This document shows, in pieces, positions 18,203 to 25,687 of a stretch of DNA of 64,000 nucleotides. Made by a program: the position numbers and the translations under genes. The notes beneath the pieces are model-generated. The model made no database searches. It had not been told where the DNA came from and worked only from the letters and a program-made list of their open reading frames with translations. Position 1 is the stretch's first letter, and each line of letters begins with the position of its first letter. The stretch covers positions 1,736,001-1,800,000 of the forward strand of contig NZ_CP042301.2 of the NCBI RefSeq assembly GCF_007922615.2, given 5' to 3'. The DNA is from Nitratireductor mangrovi (GTDB taxonomy: Bacteria; Pseudomonadota; Alphaproteobacteria; Rhizobiales; Rhizobiaceae).

Positions 18203-19303
18203 TCACAACTCGACCGCCCGCCCGGTCCTGGCACTTTCCTCGGCTGCTGCGCCGATCATCACCGCGCGCATCCCGTCTTCGAGCGAAACCTCGGGATTTC
18301 CGCCATTGCGCACCATGTCGAGGAACTTTCGGTGCTGGAAGAAGGTCGAGCCGTGATGATCGCCGGCCGCAAGGATGTCGGCGTCGACATGGATCTCCTC
18401 GCGGACCGGCACCTTGCTGGCGCGAGGCGAAAAGACAATCTCGGAAAGGCGCTCGCGCCCATCCGGGGAAAACCGCGCGGGACCAGGCACGAAGGCCTCG
18501 ACGCGCGCGAGGTCGCCGGTTGCCGCGATCTGTTCCTGCCAGTACGAGCCTTCCGCGAACATGCACAGGTCGAGCATCGCGCGCACGCCATTGTCGAAAT
18601 CGACGACGACGAAGGCATTGTCGAGGATATCGGCGGCACGGCCATCATAGCTCTCGCCGACGAAGTTCACGTCCATGGCGCCCGAAGCGTAGACGCGTAC
18701 CGCCTCGCCGCCCGCCATCAGCCGCATCAGATCGAAGAAATGGCAGCATTTTTCGACCAGCGTACCGCCGGTACGAACGGCGAAACGGTTCCAGTCATCG
18801 ACCTTGTCCAGGAACGGATAGCGATGCTCGCGGATCGCGATCATGCGCAGCCGTCCCGCGTCGCCTGCCTGCAGGCGCGAAATCAGCCGCTCGACCGGCG
18901 GCATGTAGCGATATTCCATCGCCACCCAAGCCGGCGCCTTCGCCGTTTCCGCAATGCGCAGGATGTCGTGGCAATCTTCGACGGTCGCGCAGAGCGGTTT
19001 TTCGACAAGCACCGGCTTTCCCGCAACGAGGACGTCGCGCAGGATCGCCGCGTGGGTGTCATTGGGGCTGGCGATGACCACGCAGTCGAACCCGCCGGCA
19101 CTCAGCAATTCCCTGTGGTCGGGAAACTGCACGCCAGCAAAGCCTGCTTGAGACACGCCCGCCCGGCTCTCGGCATTTGGATCGGCGATCGCGACAATCT
19201 CGGCGCCGTCGAGAAGGCCGATATTGCGCATGTGTTCGCGGCCCATCATCCCTGCGCCGATAATGGCGTAGCGCACCGTCGCTGGACGAGATTCAGAGGT
19301 CAA
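18203..19303 (-). CDS. Gfo/Idh/MocA-family NAD-binding protein; candidate NAD-dependent sulfoquinovosidase or sugar dehydrogenase
   Basis: A protein of about 366 residues with an N-terminal Rossmann domain (RYAIIGAGMMGREHMRNIGLL) and the family motif VLVEKPLCATVEDCHDI containing the EKP lysine. The C-terminal Gfo/Idh domain includes EYRYMPPVERLI and GTLVEKCCHFFDLMRLM. The start is uncertain. A TTG at 19303 overlapping the isomerase stop gives a normal-length leader, a GTG at 19276 is shorter, and an ATG at 19360 would overlap the upstream gene by 68 bases. It lies between the isomerase and AEC genes on the same strand. Family members are sugar dehydrogenases, but an NAD-dependent sulfoquinovosidase group has also been described from this superfamily, which would fit this cluster. 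The sequence alone does not decide. Confidence 0.75.
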   Translation of the reverse strand: MTSESRPATVRYAIIGAGMMGREHMRNIGLLDGAEIVAIADPNAESRAGVSQAGFAGVQFPDHRELLSAGGFDCVVIASPNDTHAAILRDVLVAGKPVLVEKPLCATVEDCHDILRIAETAKAPAWVAMEYRYMPPVERLISRLQAGDAGRLRMIAIREHRYPFLDKVDDWNRFAVRTGGTLVEKCCHFFDLMRLMAGGEAVRVYASGAMDVNFVGESYDGRAADILDNAFVVVDFDNGVRAMLDLCMFAEGSYWQEQIAATGDLARVEAFVPGPARFSPDGRERLSEIVFSPRASKVPVREEIHVDADILAAGDHHGSTFFQHRKFLDMVRNGGNPEVSLEDGMRAVMIGAAAEESARTGRAVEL

Positions 19304-20708
19304 GGACGGGGATGCCGAGGGTCTTGGCTGCGGCTCCGAGAGCATCGCGGTGGTCTCCATAGGCGAGCGCCATGTGATGCTCGAGCGCCGCGCCCATGAC
19401 GCGATCGAGCATGTCTTTGGCCGGCGTATCGAAGCGCACGACCCCGGAGGTGCCGGTGAACGCCATCGGTCGTTTCAGCATCTCGCCGCCGCCGATGACA
19501 GCGACCGTCTCCCCACGCGCCTGGCTGATGCGGAAGAAGGTGACCCGCCCCGGCTTGAGCGGGAACTGATAGAGCAGCGGCATCTTGCGGTTGGTGTGGA
19601 TCGTGGCCTCGGCGGCAAAATCCGGGTCGGCCATCGAAAGTGGCGCCTGACCGCAATGCCAGACCACGCCCGTGTCGTCTTCCCCGTCGAGGTCAACAAG
19701 GTCGGTCAGGAACGCCGGCGCGTCGGCGACCCTCTGCAACAGCAGGCTCGACAGCGCACCGTAGACGTCGGCCTCGCAGGCGCAGGGCGTCTTCGCCTCG
19801 CCCAACATCGCCACCGGACCGCAGACCGCGCCACCGTATTCTGTAAAGGTTTCGGGCCAGCAGCGGATCGCGAAGGCGTCATAGCCGCCAGCACGCCTGA
19901 TCCCGTCAAGCGCGAGCTTCAGCCGCAGCGAACGGTCGAGTTGCTCCTGATCGACAGCGTCGAGCTTGGCCAGTCGCCCCGACGCGGTCGCGCGCAACGC
20001 CGCCACCTCCGCGGCGTCTGCGCCCCGGCCGCCATCGAACATCGCCGCCAGTTCAAGCTCGTCGACATGGACGTCGGCGAGGTCGGCGATCCTGCCGGGA
20101 TCGTAGGCGCAGGTGTCGAAACCGTCAGGGTGGCGTCCGATGCGGGCGATACGCACACCTTTGAGAGAACGGGCAGCGGCGACCCCGCGCGGATCATCGC
20201 CCGTGGCCGCGCGTGTGGCGATCGGCAGCGCCCGCCGCCGTCCGGAGAGCAGTTCGGCAAGGTTGTCGTCGATGTCCGGCGCCGCCGGATCGGCATAAAG
20301 GTAACCGAAGTCGCGTCCGACGAGACCCAGGGCATGAGCGGCGAGATTCAGCCCGCAAAAGGAATTGAGCCGCAGCCTGCCGCCCTTGCGCGGCTCGGGG
20401 ATCGCCCAGATCGACAGCGCCTGGTCGAAGGCCTTCGCCGCCTCGCTCGTCATGGCGGCGTCGGTGAAGGTCACCTGGAGGATGAGGATATGCGCGGGTT
20501 GGCGCGCCTGCAGGTCGGCAATCGCCGCCCGCGTCGCCTCGGCGTCGAAAAGCAGCGACCGCGGACCGGCAATCTGCCATCCAACGCGATCCAGCACGGC
20601 CAGCATCGCCTCAAGCCGCTCTTCGGCAAAGCCGACGTCGAATGTCGGCCGGGCCAGCGGCAGGATGCCGACCACGCCTTCATTCGCTCCTTTGACTTTG
20701 CTTCCCAT
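19293..20708 (-). CDS. L-fucose/L-arabinose-isomerase-like protein; candidate sulfoquinovose isomerase
   Basis: A 471-residue protein with the fold pattern of L-fucose isomerase-like enzymes, which interconvert aldoses and ketoses using a divalent metal. An N-terminal Rossmann-like part (HILILQVTFTDA, FCGLNLAAHALG) is followed by a catalytic region with FAIRCWPETFTEYGGAVCGPVAMLGE and a C-terminal beta domain with WHCGQAPLSM. The probable metal-binding residues include Glu in PETF and His in VVWHCGQ. Isomerases of this broad type (SqvD) have been linked to sulfoquinovose-sulfofructose isomerisation in other sulfoglycolytic clusters. Here it heads a minus-strand operon (isomerase, Gfo/Idh, AEC) next to the kinase-aldolase operon. 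Action on a deoxy or ordinary aldose is the alternative. Confidence 0.75.
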   Translation of the reverse strand: MGSKVKGANEGVVGILPLARPTFDVGFAEERLEAMLAVLDRVGWQIAGPRSLLFDAEATRAAIADLQARQPAHILILQVTFTDAAMTSEAAKAFDQALSIWAIPEPRKGGRLRLNSFCGLNLAAHALGLVGRDFGYLYADPAAPDIDDNLAELLSGRRRALPIATRAATGDDPRGVAAARSLKGVRIARIGRHPDGFDTCAYDPGRIADLADVHVDELELAAMFDGGRGADAAEVAALRATASGRLAKLDAVDQEQLDRSLRLKLALDGIRRAGGYDAFAIRCWPETFTEYGGAVCGPVAMLGEAKTPCACEADVYGALSSLLLQRVADAPAFLTDLVDLDGEDDTGVVWHCGQAPLSMADPDFAAEATIHTNRKMPLLYQFPLKPGRVTFFRISQARGETVAVIGGGEMLKRPMAFTGTSGVVRFDTPAKDMLDRVMGAALEHHMALAYGDHRDALGAAAKTLGIPVLDL

Positions 20709-20747
20709 CCCGTATCCCTATATCCAAGGTCTCACACAGGAAGACGC

Positions 20748-21302
20748 ATGCTTCGCACCTTCATCATTCTCGCCGCGACCTTGCTTGCCGCACCCGCCCC
20801 GGCGACGGAGGCCGGCTGGGCGCTGCTTCGCGGCGGCGGCCAAGTCGTCCTGCTGCGCCACGCCTATGCGCTGGGCACCGTCGAGCCGCCCAATTTCGAC
20901 ATCGAGAAATGCAACACCCAGCGCAATCTTTCCGAACGAGGCCGACATCAGGCACGGCGCATCGGCTCGCTGATCGCGGCGCGCGGCGCGCCGGTCGAAA
21001 AGGTGCTTTCGAGCCGCCTGTGCCGGGCGCTGGATACGGCCCGCCTTGCCTTTGGCACTGGCGCGGTGGAGGAATTTGTGCCGCTCGACCCGCCGCCGGA
21101 AGACGAGGTCGCGGCCAGGGCGTCGCTGCTCGAGACCGTCGAGGCCGTGCGCGCCTATGGCGGATCCGGCAACATGGTGCTCGTTACCGACCTGGCCAAT
21201 ATCAAGGCGCTGACCGGGCGCTCGGCACGCGAGGGCGAGGCACTGATCGTCGCGCCTGACGAGGAAAGCCTGGTGGTGCTTGGCCGCATCGTATTCAACT
21301 AG
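20748..21302 (+). CDS. Exported histidine-phosphatase-fold protein with altered second catalytic residue
   Basis: A 184-residue protein with a cleavable-looking signal (MLRTFIILAATLLAAPAPATEA), followed by a histidine phosphatase fold. The phosphohistidine motif is VVLLRHAYALG (RHA instead of RHG) and the conserved SRLCRALDTA segment is present. The second catalytic histidine, expected in a VLVTH-x-x-NI motif, is Asp here (MVLVTDLANIKALTG), so catalytic activity is doubtful. The ATG at 20748 follows CAGGAAG. It lies on the opposite strand between the isomerase and aldolase genes, interrupting the sulfosugar cluster; it is divergent from the isomerase (39 bases between starts) and convergent with the aldolase. 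A much longer open frame upstream is antisense to the isomerase gene. Confidence 0.8.
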   Translation: MLRTFIILAATLLAAPAPATEAGWALLRGGGQVVLLRHAYALGTVEPPNFDIEKCNTQRNLSERGRHQARRIGSLIAARGAPVEKVLSSRLCRALDTARLAFGTGAVEEFVPLDPPPEDEVAARASLLETVEAVRAYGGSGNMVLVTDLANIKALTGRSAREGEALIVAPDEESLVVLGRIVFN

Positions 21303-21310
21303 GCGGCCCA

Positions 21311-22357
21311 TCACGACATTCCCTGATAGACATGCCGGAAGCGCTGGTCGGCCGGTACGAAATGCGCGCCTTCCGGCCCGTAAGCGACGTGTTCATGCCA
21401 CGGTGTGGCGCCCGCGTCGGTGAGGTCGTTGAGCCGGCGCATGTAGCCGATCGCCTCGCCTTCAAGGCCGGCGCGCATCGCCGTCCAGTCCGGAAAACGC
21501 GAAAACGCTTCCAGCCAGATGGCGCGCCCGGCCAGATAGCCTGAAGCCCCGGCCCGGTAGGCGTGGGCCAATATCCGCTCGAACGCCGCCTTGCCGGCGC
21601 CGGCCGACAGCATCACCCACGGCCGCCCGGCAAGCCGCCCCATCTCGTCGAAAAGCGCCTGCACCTCCCCGGCGTTCTGCCCTTCGACGCCCGGCACATC
21701 GTCGGCGTTGACCGGGCTTTCGAGCTTGAAGAGATCGACGCCGTAGTCGGGCGCCGCGAAGGTCTCGACCGACTTCAACACGTCGTCGGCTTTCTTGCCC
21801 TTCAGTTCGACATAGTCCTTGGTCTGGTGTTGATCGGCGGCAAGTGGATAGACGAGAAGCTCGAAAACAAATGGAATATCAAAGCGCTGGCAGGCTTCCC
21901 CGATTCTCTTTGCGAAGTCTCGCTGATGCTGTTTCACCGCCTCGCCGGCATCCGGCCGGTACCAGGCGAGCACCTTCACGGCATCGCCGCCCATTCGGCG
22001 GATCTTTTCGACTGACCAGTCGTCGATTTCCGACGACAGGCGACCGTCATCGGTCTCACGAAAGTTCGAATCCTCGAGCGTAACGATCAACCCCTTCTGC
22101 GGCGACAGGAATCGCAAGCCGCGCGGGATCGCATAATGCGGATCGAGCAGCATCGCTGACGATTCCGCCTGCAATGTCTCGACCAGCAGCGCCTTGAAGC
22201 GCCCGACATCGTCATAAGGCGCCTCGGCGAGCCCGTAATGCTTGGCGATCGGGTTCTTGATCGGCGGACGCTGGTCAACGGCTGTCATCTTGAAGCGCCC
22301 GCCGGCGTCAGCCATGCGCCTCAGCCCCCAGAGCTTTCCGGGTGAAAGTTCGATCAT
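21311..22357 (-). CDS. LacD/YihT-type class I aldolase; candidate sulfofructose-1-phosphate aldolase
   Basis: A 348-residue member of the tagatose-bisphosphate aldolase LacD family, which includes YihT. YihT cleaves 6-deoxy-6-sulfofructose-1-phosphate into dihydroxyacetone phosphate and 3-sulfolactaldehyde. The Schiff-base lysine is Lys211 in GVDLFKLESP, aligning with GADLYKVEMP of E. coli YihT as I recall it, and the C-terminal barrel motif GASGYLAGRAIW closely matches YihT's GASGFLAGRAVW. The ATG at 22357 overlaps the kinase stop (ATGA), so the kinase and aldolase are translationally coupled. The protein is about 55 residues longer than YihT, nearer to LacD length. Tagatose-1,6-bisphosphate aldolase activity is the main alternative, but the kinase partner favours a sulfosugar phosphate. 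Confidence 0.82.
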   Translation of the reverse strand: MIELSPGKLWGLRRMADAGGRFKMTAVDQRPPIKNPIAKHYGLAEAPYDDVGRFKALLVETLQAESSAMLLDPHYAIPRGLRFLSPQKGLIVTLEDSNFRETDDGRLSSEIDDWSVEKIRRMGGDAVKVLAWYRPDAGEAVKQHQRDFAKRIGEACQRFDIPFVFELLVYPLAADQHQTKDYVELKGKKADDVLKSVETFAAPDYGVDLFKLESPVNADDVPGVEGQNAGEVQALFDEMGRLAGRPWVMLSAGAGKAAFERILAHAYRAGASGYLAGRAIWLEAFSRFPDWTAMRAGLEGEAIGYMRRLNDLTDAGATPWHEHVAYGPEGAHFVPADQRFRHVYQGMS

Positions 22358-23250
22358 GCGGCCTTCCTCAGGAACTCTGCCACCTCGTCGCGTCCGGGCG
22401 TTCCCGCGCGCCCGCCGAAACGGGTGCATTTGATGGCGGCGACGGCGTTGGCGAAGCGGATTGCAGCCATCTCCGTCTCGCCTTCGCCGAGCGCCAGCGC
22501 AAACGCGCCGTGCCAGACATCTCCAGCACCAAGCGTATCGACGATATCGACCTTGAAAGCGGGGATGCGATGGGCTTCACCACCGTTTCGAAAGCTCACA
22601 CCCTTCGCCCCGTTGGTGTAGCCGACCCAGGCGCCGGTCTCGCGCTCGGCCGCTTCGAGGGCCTCGTCAAGATCATCGATTGCTGTGAAATCGCGCAGTC
22701 CCTGGGCCGAGAACGCAATATGCGACGCCCGCGCCAATGCCTCACCGGCTTCGCGCACCGGTGCCTCGGCGTCCATGATACCGGGAACACCAAGGCGCCG
22801 CGCGGCCTGCATCGCCACCGCCGCGCCCTGCGGCCAGCGCGTGTCGGCCAGGATGGCGTCGACATCGCCAGGAATATCGTTTTCCAGCCAGCCGGCATCA
22901 AAGCTCAGTTGCATGTCGCGAAAATTGACGATCTGGCGTTCACCTGTGGCATCGACATAGACCGAGGAGAAGGAGGAACGCCCCTCTTCCAGCCGCCGCA
23001 CCCGTGCACAATCCACCCCTTCCGCTTCCAGACCCGCGACGATCATCTCCCCGATCGGATCGCGGCCGACGCGCGCGGCAAGCAGCGCTTCCCCTCCCAG
23101 ACGCGCCACCGCGGCCGCCGCGTTTGCGGCGCAACCGCCCCCGACGATGGCGGCATCGCGCGCACGGAATTTTTCGGCCTTTCGCGGCAATTCGTCGATA
23201 GACATCACGATGTCGACCACGGCGACGCCGGCAATCAGGATCCTGGTCAT
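22354..23250 (-). CDS. YihV-type PfkB kinase; candidate sulfofructose kinase
   Basis: A 298-residue ribokinase-family enzyme, the same length as E. coli YihV, which phosphorylates 6-deoxy-6-sulfofructose with ATP. With the start at 23250 (MTRILIAGVAVVDIVMSID), the three residues I recall as sulfonate-binding in YihV fall at identical numbers: Lys27 (AEKFRA), Asn109 (QIVNF) and Arg138 (ILADTRW). The catalytic motif DTLGAGDVWHGAFALALG and the end ANAVAAIKCTRFGGRAG also resemble YihV closely. An in-frame ATG at 23283 is possible but would add residues with no YihV counterpart. The operator-like palindrome lies 55 bases upstream of the start. It is the first gene of a kinase-aldolase operon. Confidence 0.85.
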   Translation of the reverse strand: MTRILIAGVAVVDIVMSIDELPRKAEKFRARDAAIVGGGCAANAAAAVARLGGEALLAARVGRDPIGEMIVAGLEAEGVDCARVRRLEEGRSSFSSVYVDATGERQIVNFRDMQLSFDAGWLENDIPGDVDAILADTRWPQGAAVAMQAARRLGVPGIMDAEAPVREAGEALARASHIAFSAQGLRDFTAIDDLDEALEAAERETGAWVGYTNGAKGVSFRNGGEAHRIPAFKVDIVDTLGAGDVWHGAFALALGEGETEMAAIRFANAVAAIKCTRFGGRAGTPGRDEVAEFLRKAA

Positions 23251-23304
23251 GTCGCGCGGTTTCGGTTCAGGGGTTTCGGCCATGCGGCGACGCCAACCTA
23301 GCAA

Positions 23305-23318
23305 GTCTTATATAAGAT
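23305..23318. promoter_or_regulatory. Second copy of the palindromic operator, upstream of the kinase-aldolase operon
   Basis: GTCTTATATAAGAT differs from the suyA palindrome at the last base only; with the two preceding bases, 15 consecutive bases are identical (AAGTCTTATATAAGA). It lies 55 bases upstream of the kinase start, at a distance expected for an operator overlapping the promoter or transcript start. Such an AT-rich identical match 7 kb away in GC-rich DNA is very unlikely by chance and points to joint control with suyAB. Confidence 0.83.
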
Positions 23319-23600
23319 ACAAGAGTGAACTTCGACCCGCTGCTGAAGGGCCGTCCGCCTAACCGGAGAACCGCTTTCTCTATGGCACGTCGCTATCACC
23401 TGACGTTGCGTAAATGCCACATCAATCGTGCGCCCCAATGTGGGCACGAAATTGCCGCTTGCGACATCCCGCCGCAGGGGCTATTGGCGCGCTCCCGGTC
23501 GTCGAACCGGTTCGGATGTCAGCGGCCGGAGCTTTCGCCTCCGCCCGTGCAGGCGGCTCTGCCAGCGCTGTATGCGGACGCCGTACCGGAAATCGGGGTC
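23319..23600 (+). other. Non-coding stretch between the kinase operator and the tRNA-like pair
   Basis: No gene is supported here. A -24-like TGGCACG box sits at 23383-23389, but the expected GC at -12 is absent. The stretch may hold the promoter of the tRNA-like RNAs. I see no strong hairpin. Confidence 0.35.
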
Positions 23601-23675
23601 GCGGATATGGCTCAGTGGTAGAGCGCCCGGCATCTGGCCGGGAGGTCGCGGGTTCGATTCCCGTTATCTGCTCCA
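23601..23675 (+). tRNA. tRNA-like sequence, atypical anticodon loop (related to tRNA-Gly)
   Basis: A 75-base cloverleaf can be drawn. The acceptor GCGGATA pairs with TATCTGC, the D arm is GCTC-AGTGGTA-GAGC, the anticodon stem is CCCGG/CCGGG, the variable loop has 5 bases, and the T arm is GCGGG-TTCGATT-CCCGT. A discriminator T and an encoded CCA follow. The acceptor, D arm and discriminator resemble rhizobial tRNA-Gly(GCC). The anticodon loop, however, is CATCTGG: position 33 is A instead of the near-invariant T, and the formal anticodon would be TCT. It is therefore either an unusual tRNA, a decayed copy or a tRNA-like RNA with another role. The slipin gene follows on the same strand. Confidence 0.5.
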
Positions 23676-23743
23676 TGGATAGCTCAGTGGTAGAGCATCA
23701 GACTTTGGCTCTGACGGCGGGGGTTCGAATCCCCCTCCAACAC
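23673..23743 (+). tRNA. tRNA-like sequence with formal TTG (Gln) anticodon and defective acceptor stem
   Basis: The D arm (GCTC-AGTGGTA-GAGC), anticodon arm (TCAGA-CTTTGGC-TCTGA, anticodon TTG) and T arm (GGGGG-TTCGAAT-CCCCC) are well formed. The acceptor stem is not. Only four pairs form (TGGA/TCCA) and the outer three positions mismatch. The predicted 5' end overlaps the CCA of the preceding tRNA-like sequence, and no CCA follows at the right place. It does not resemble the normal rhizobial tRNA-Gln(TTG). It is best read as a tRNA-like element or pseudo-tRNA in tandem with the first one. Confidence 0.42.
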
Positions 23744-24083
23744 CCTCCTAAGGTGTCCACCGAAACGACGGCCCGGGGACCGGAATGCGGAAGGCGGAAG
23801 GCGGAAGCCACACGACCGAGCCTGCGGGCAAGGAAGCGCGGTGGAAACCGGATGCCATCTGCGTGCGGCCGGCCAGCGGTGAAGGCCGGGACGCATCCGG
23901 GTCGGCAAGCAGCGCCATGGCGTCGCACGCCCGCCCGGATGTCGAACGGCCCGCTCCCGCGTGCCCGCTTCGCGCCGATGCCACCGGTCCCCGGGTCATT
24001 TTGCCGGGAAGCCTGAAAGTGAACGAAACGACGGAAAGGAACATCGCAGCATGATTTAGCCATGCCGACGAAGGAGCACAAAG
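23744..24083 (+). other. Leader region between the tRNA-like pair and the slipin gene
   Basis: About 340 bases without a supported gene. It starts with a short hairpin, ACACC-CTCCTAA-GGTGT (23740-23756), whose loop happens to look like a tRNA anticodon loop (CCT). The rest is GC-rich with no clear motif. The long reading frames that cross the tRNA-like sequences have no protein family character. AAGGAG at 24070-24075 is the ribosome binding site of the slipin gene. Confidence 0.4.
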
Positions 24084-25229
24084 ATGATGAGCATTCTCGA
24101 GACAATTCTTGGGCGCCAGCGCGTCCTCGTGAAGGAAAACGAACGTGTGGTCGCCCTCTACAAGGGCGCGATCCTGGCCATCCTCGAACCGGGCGAGCAC
24201 ATGCTGCCGAACCGGCGCGGACGCCTGGAGACCATCCGTCACGACCTGACGAACCCGGTTTTCAGCTCGAACATCGAGAAGGCGATCTTCGACAGGCTCC
24301 CGGATGAGGCGGCACGTCAGCTGACGGTATTCCGTACCGGCCGTAACGAGGTCGAGGTGGTCGAACGCGACGGCCAGGTCTTTGCCGCACTGGCGCCGGA
24401 CCGGCGTCTGACCGTCTGGACCGATGCCGGTCCGTGGACGTCGACCCGCGTCGATGCTAGCGAAAACCTTGCGGTCGACCCGGCGCTGATGCGCCGGCTC
24501 GGTCAGGCGAGGAAGGCCGAACTGATGACTGTACACCCTGTGGTGGACGGCCAGGCCGGCCTGCTCTTCGTCGACGGCACGCTCGCCGGAACGCTCGAGC
24601 CGGGCGTCCATGCCTTCTGGAACGTCGGCAAGATGGTCCAAGTCAAGGTTGTCGACCTGAAGCGTCAGTCGCTCGACGTTGCGGGCCAGGAACTCCTGAC
24701 CCGTGATCGCGTGACCATCCGCGTCAACATCGCCGCCGAGTATCAGGTCGTCGACCCGGTCAAGGCGGTGACCGCGGTGAAGGATTTCGCCGAGGCGCTC
24801 TACCGTGCCCTGCAGCTTGCCTTCCGCAAGACGCTCGGCGCCATGACGCTCGACCAGATCCTCGAAAAGAAGGTCTCGGTCGATGAGGACGCCGCGGCGA
24901 AGGTGCGCGCCGACATGGCCGCGATCGGCATCGAGGTGTTCGATATCGCCCTCAAGGACGTGATCCTGCCGGGCGAGATGCGCGACATCCTCAATCAGGT
25001 CGTGGCCGCCGAGAAGCAGGCCGAGGCCAATGTCATCCGCCGTCGCGAAGAGACGAACGCGACGCGTTCGCTCCTCAACACGGCGAAGGTGATGGCCGAG
25101 AACCCGGTCATGCTGCGCCTCAAGGAGCTGGAGACGCTCGAGGCGATCGCCGGCAAGGTCGAGCGGCTTACGGTCCACAACGGTACCGGCGGCCTCATGA
25201 ACGACCTTGTCCGGCTGCGCGACGACTGA
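24084..25229 (+). CDS. Slipin (SPFH/band 7 domain protein), long form
   Basis: A 381-residue SPFH-domain protein of the slipin subgroup. The N-terminal ~150 residues ([28 protein letters not shown]) form an incomplete repeat of the core. The SPFH domain proper follows from about 155 ([40 protein letters not shown]). A helical tail contains [25 protein letters not shown], probably an oligomerising coiled coil. There is no clear transmembrane segment. Long slipins of this sort are known in RtcB-type RNA repair operons, and here two abnormal tRNA-like sequences lie directly upstream on the same strand; no rtcB is present in this window. AAGGAG precedes the ATG at 24084. A hairpin follows the gene. 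The function is uncertain. Confidence 0.85.
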   Translation: MMSILETILGRQRVLVKENERVVALYKGAILAILEPGEHMLPNRRGRLETIRHDLTNPVFSSNIEKAIFDRLPDEAARQLTVFRTGRNEVEVVERDGQVFAALAPDRRLTVWTDAGPWTSTRVDASENLAVDPALMRRLGQARKAELMTVHPVVDGQAGLLFVDGTLAGTLEPGVHAFWNVGKMVQVKVVDLKRQSLDVAGQELLTRDRVTIRVNIAAEYQVVDPVKAVTAVKDFAEALYRALQLAFRKTLGAMTLDQILEKKVSVDEDAAAKVRADMAAIGIEVFDIALKDVILPGEMRDILNQVVAAEKQAEANVIRRREETNATRSLLNTAKVMAENPVMLRLKELETLEAIAGKVERLTVHNGTGGLMNDLVRLRDD

Positions 25230-25251
25230 GCCGCACGGCCCGAAACCATGT

Positions 25252-25279
25252 GAAAGGGCGGTCGAAAGGCCGCCCTTTC
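25252..25279. terminator. Hairpin downstream of the slipin gene
   Basis: GAAAGGGCGG pairs with CCGCCCTTTC (10 base pairs, 8-base loop), 23 bases after the slipin stop. It is not followed by a T-run on the plus strand, so it may be a weak terminator or an mRNA-stabilising structure. Confidence 0.6.
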
Positions 25280-25374
25280 CGCGTCATGGGGCTGGATTTC
25301 GCCCTTCCCCTCGGTCCAAAAACAGACTAGACACCCCGACCGACATTGCCCTGCGATCCTCCGAGGAAAAAGAC

Positions 25375-25653
25375 GTGCCCTCAACCTTCGACCGAGTCGC
25401 CGACATCATCGCCGAGACGAGCGAGATCGACCGCGACACCATCACCGCCGAAAGCCACACCATCGACGATCTCGGCATCGACAGCCTCGACTTCCTCGAC
25501 ATCGTGTTCGCGATCGACAAGGAATTCGGCATCAAGATCCCGCTCGAGAAGTGGACGCAGGAGGTCAATGACGGCAAGGTTCCGACCGAGGAATATTTCG
25601 TCATGAAGAACCTGTGCGCCAAGATCGACAGCCTCGTCGCCGAAAAGGCGTGA
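25375..25653 (+). CDS. acpXL: Acyl carrier protein AcpXL for very-long-chain fatty acid of lipid A
   Basis: A 92-residue specialised acyl carrier protein that carries the 27-hydroxyoctacosanoate-type chain of rhizobial lipid A. The phosphopantetheine serine is Ser37 in [15 protein letters not shown]. The start is a GTG at 25375 with GAGGAAAA upstream, giving the normal AcpXL length; no ATG in the right place exists. It is the first gene of acpXL-fabF2-fabF1-adh-lpxXL, the known order in rhizobia except that I find no fabZXL between acpXL and fabF2, only 34 bases. Confidence 0.92.
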   Translation: MPSTFDRVADIIAETSEIDRDTITAESHTIDDLGIDSLDFLDIVFAIDKEFGIKIPLEKWTQEVNDGKVPTEEYFVMKNLCAKIDSLVAEKA

Positions 25654-25687
25654 CGGGCGATACCGCCTCCAACGTAGCGCGACCGGC

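Noticed and set aside
20709..20747. Operator copy before the isomerase gene
   Set aside because: CCCTATATCCAAGG resembles the palindrome only weakly, so it is not counted as a site.
23383..23397. Possible sigma-54 promoter (TGGCACG) upstream of the tRNA-like pair and slipin gene
   Set aside because: The -12 element reads TATC without the required GC, so the match is only half.
23740..23756. Hairpin ACACC-CTCCTAA-GGTGT resembling a tRNA-Arg(CCT) anticodon arm
   Set aside because: No D arm, T arm or acceptor stem can be drawn around it.
23414..24016. 200-residue reading frame across the tRNA-like sequences
   Set aside because: Its apparent motifs (SVVER, VAGSIPV) are translated tRNA sequence, a known artefact.
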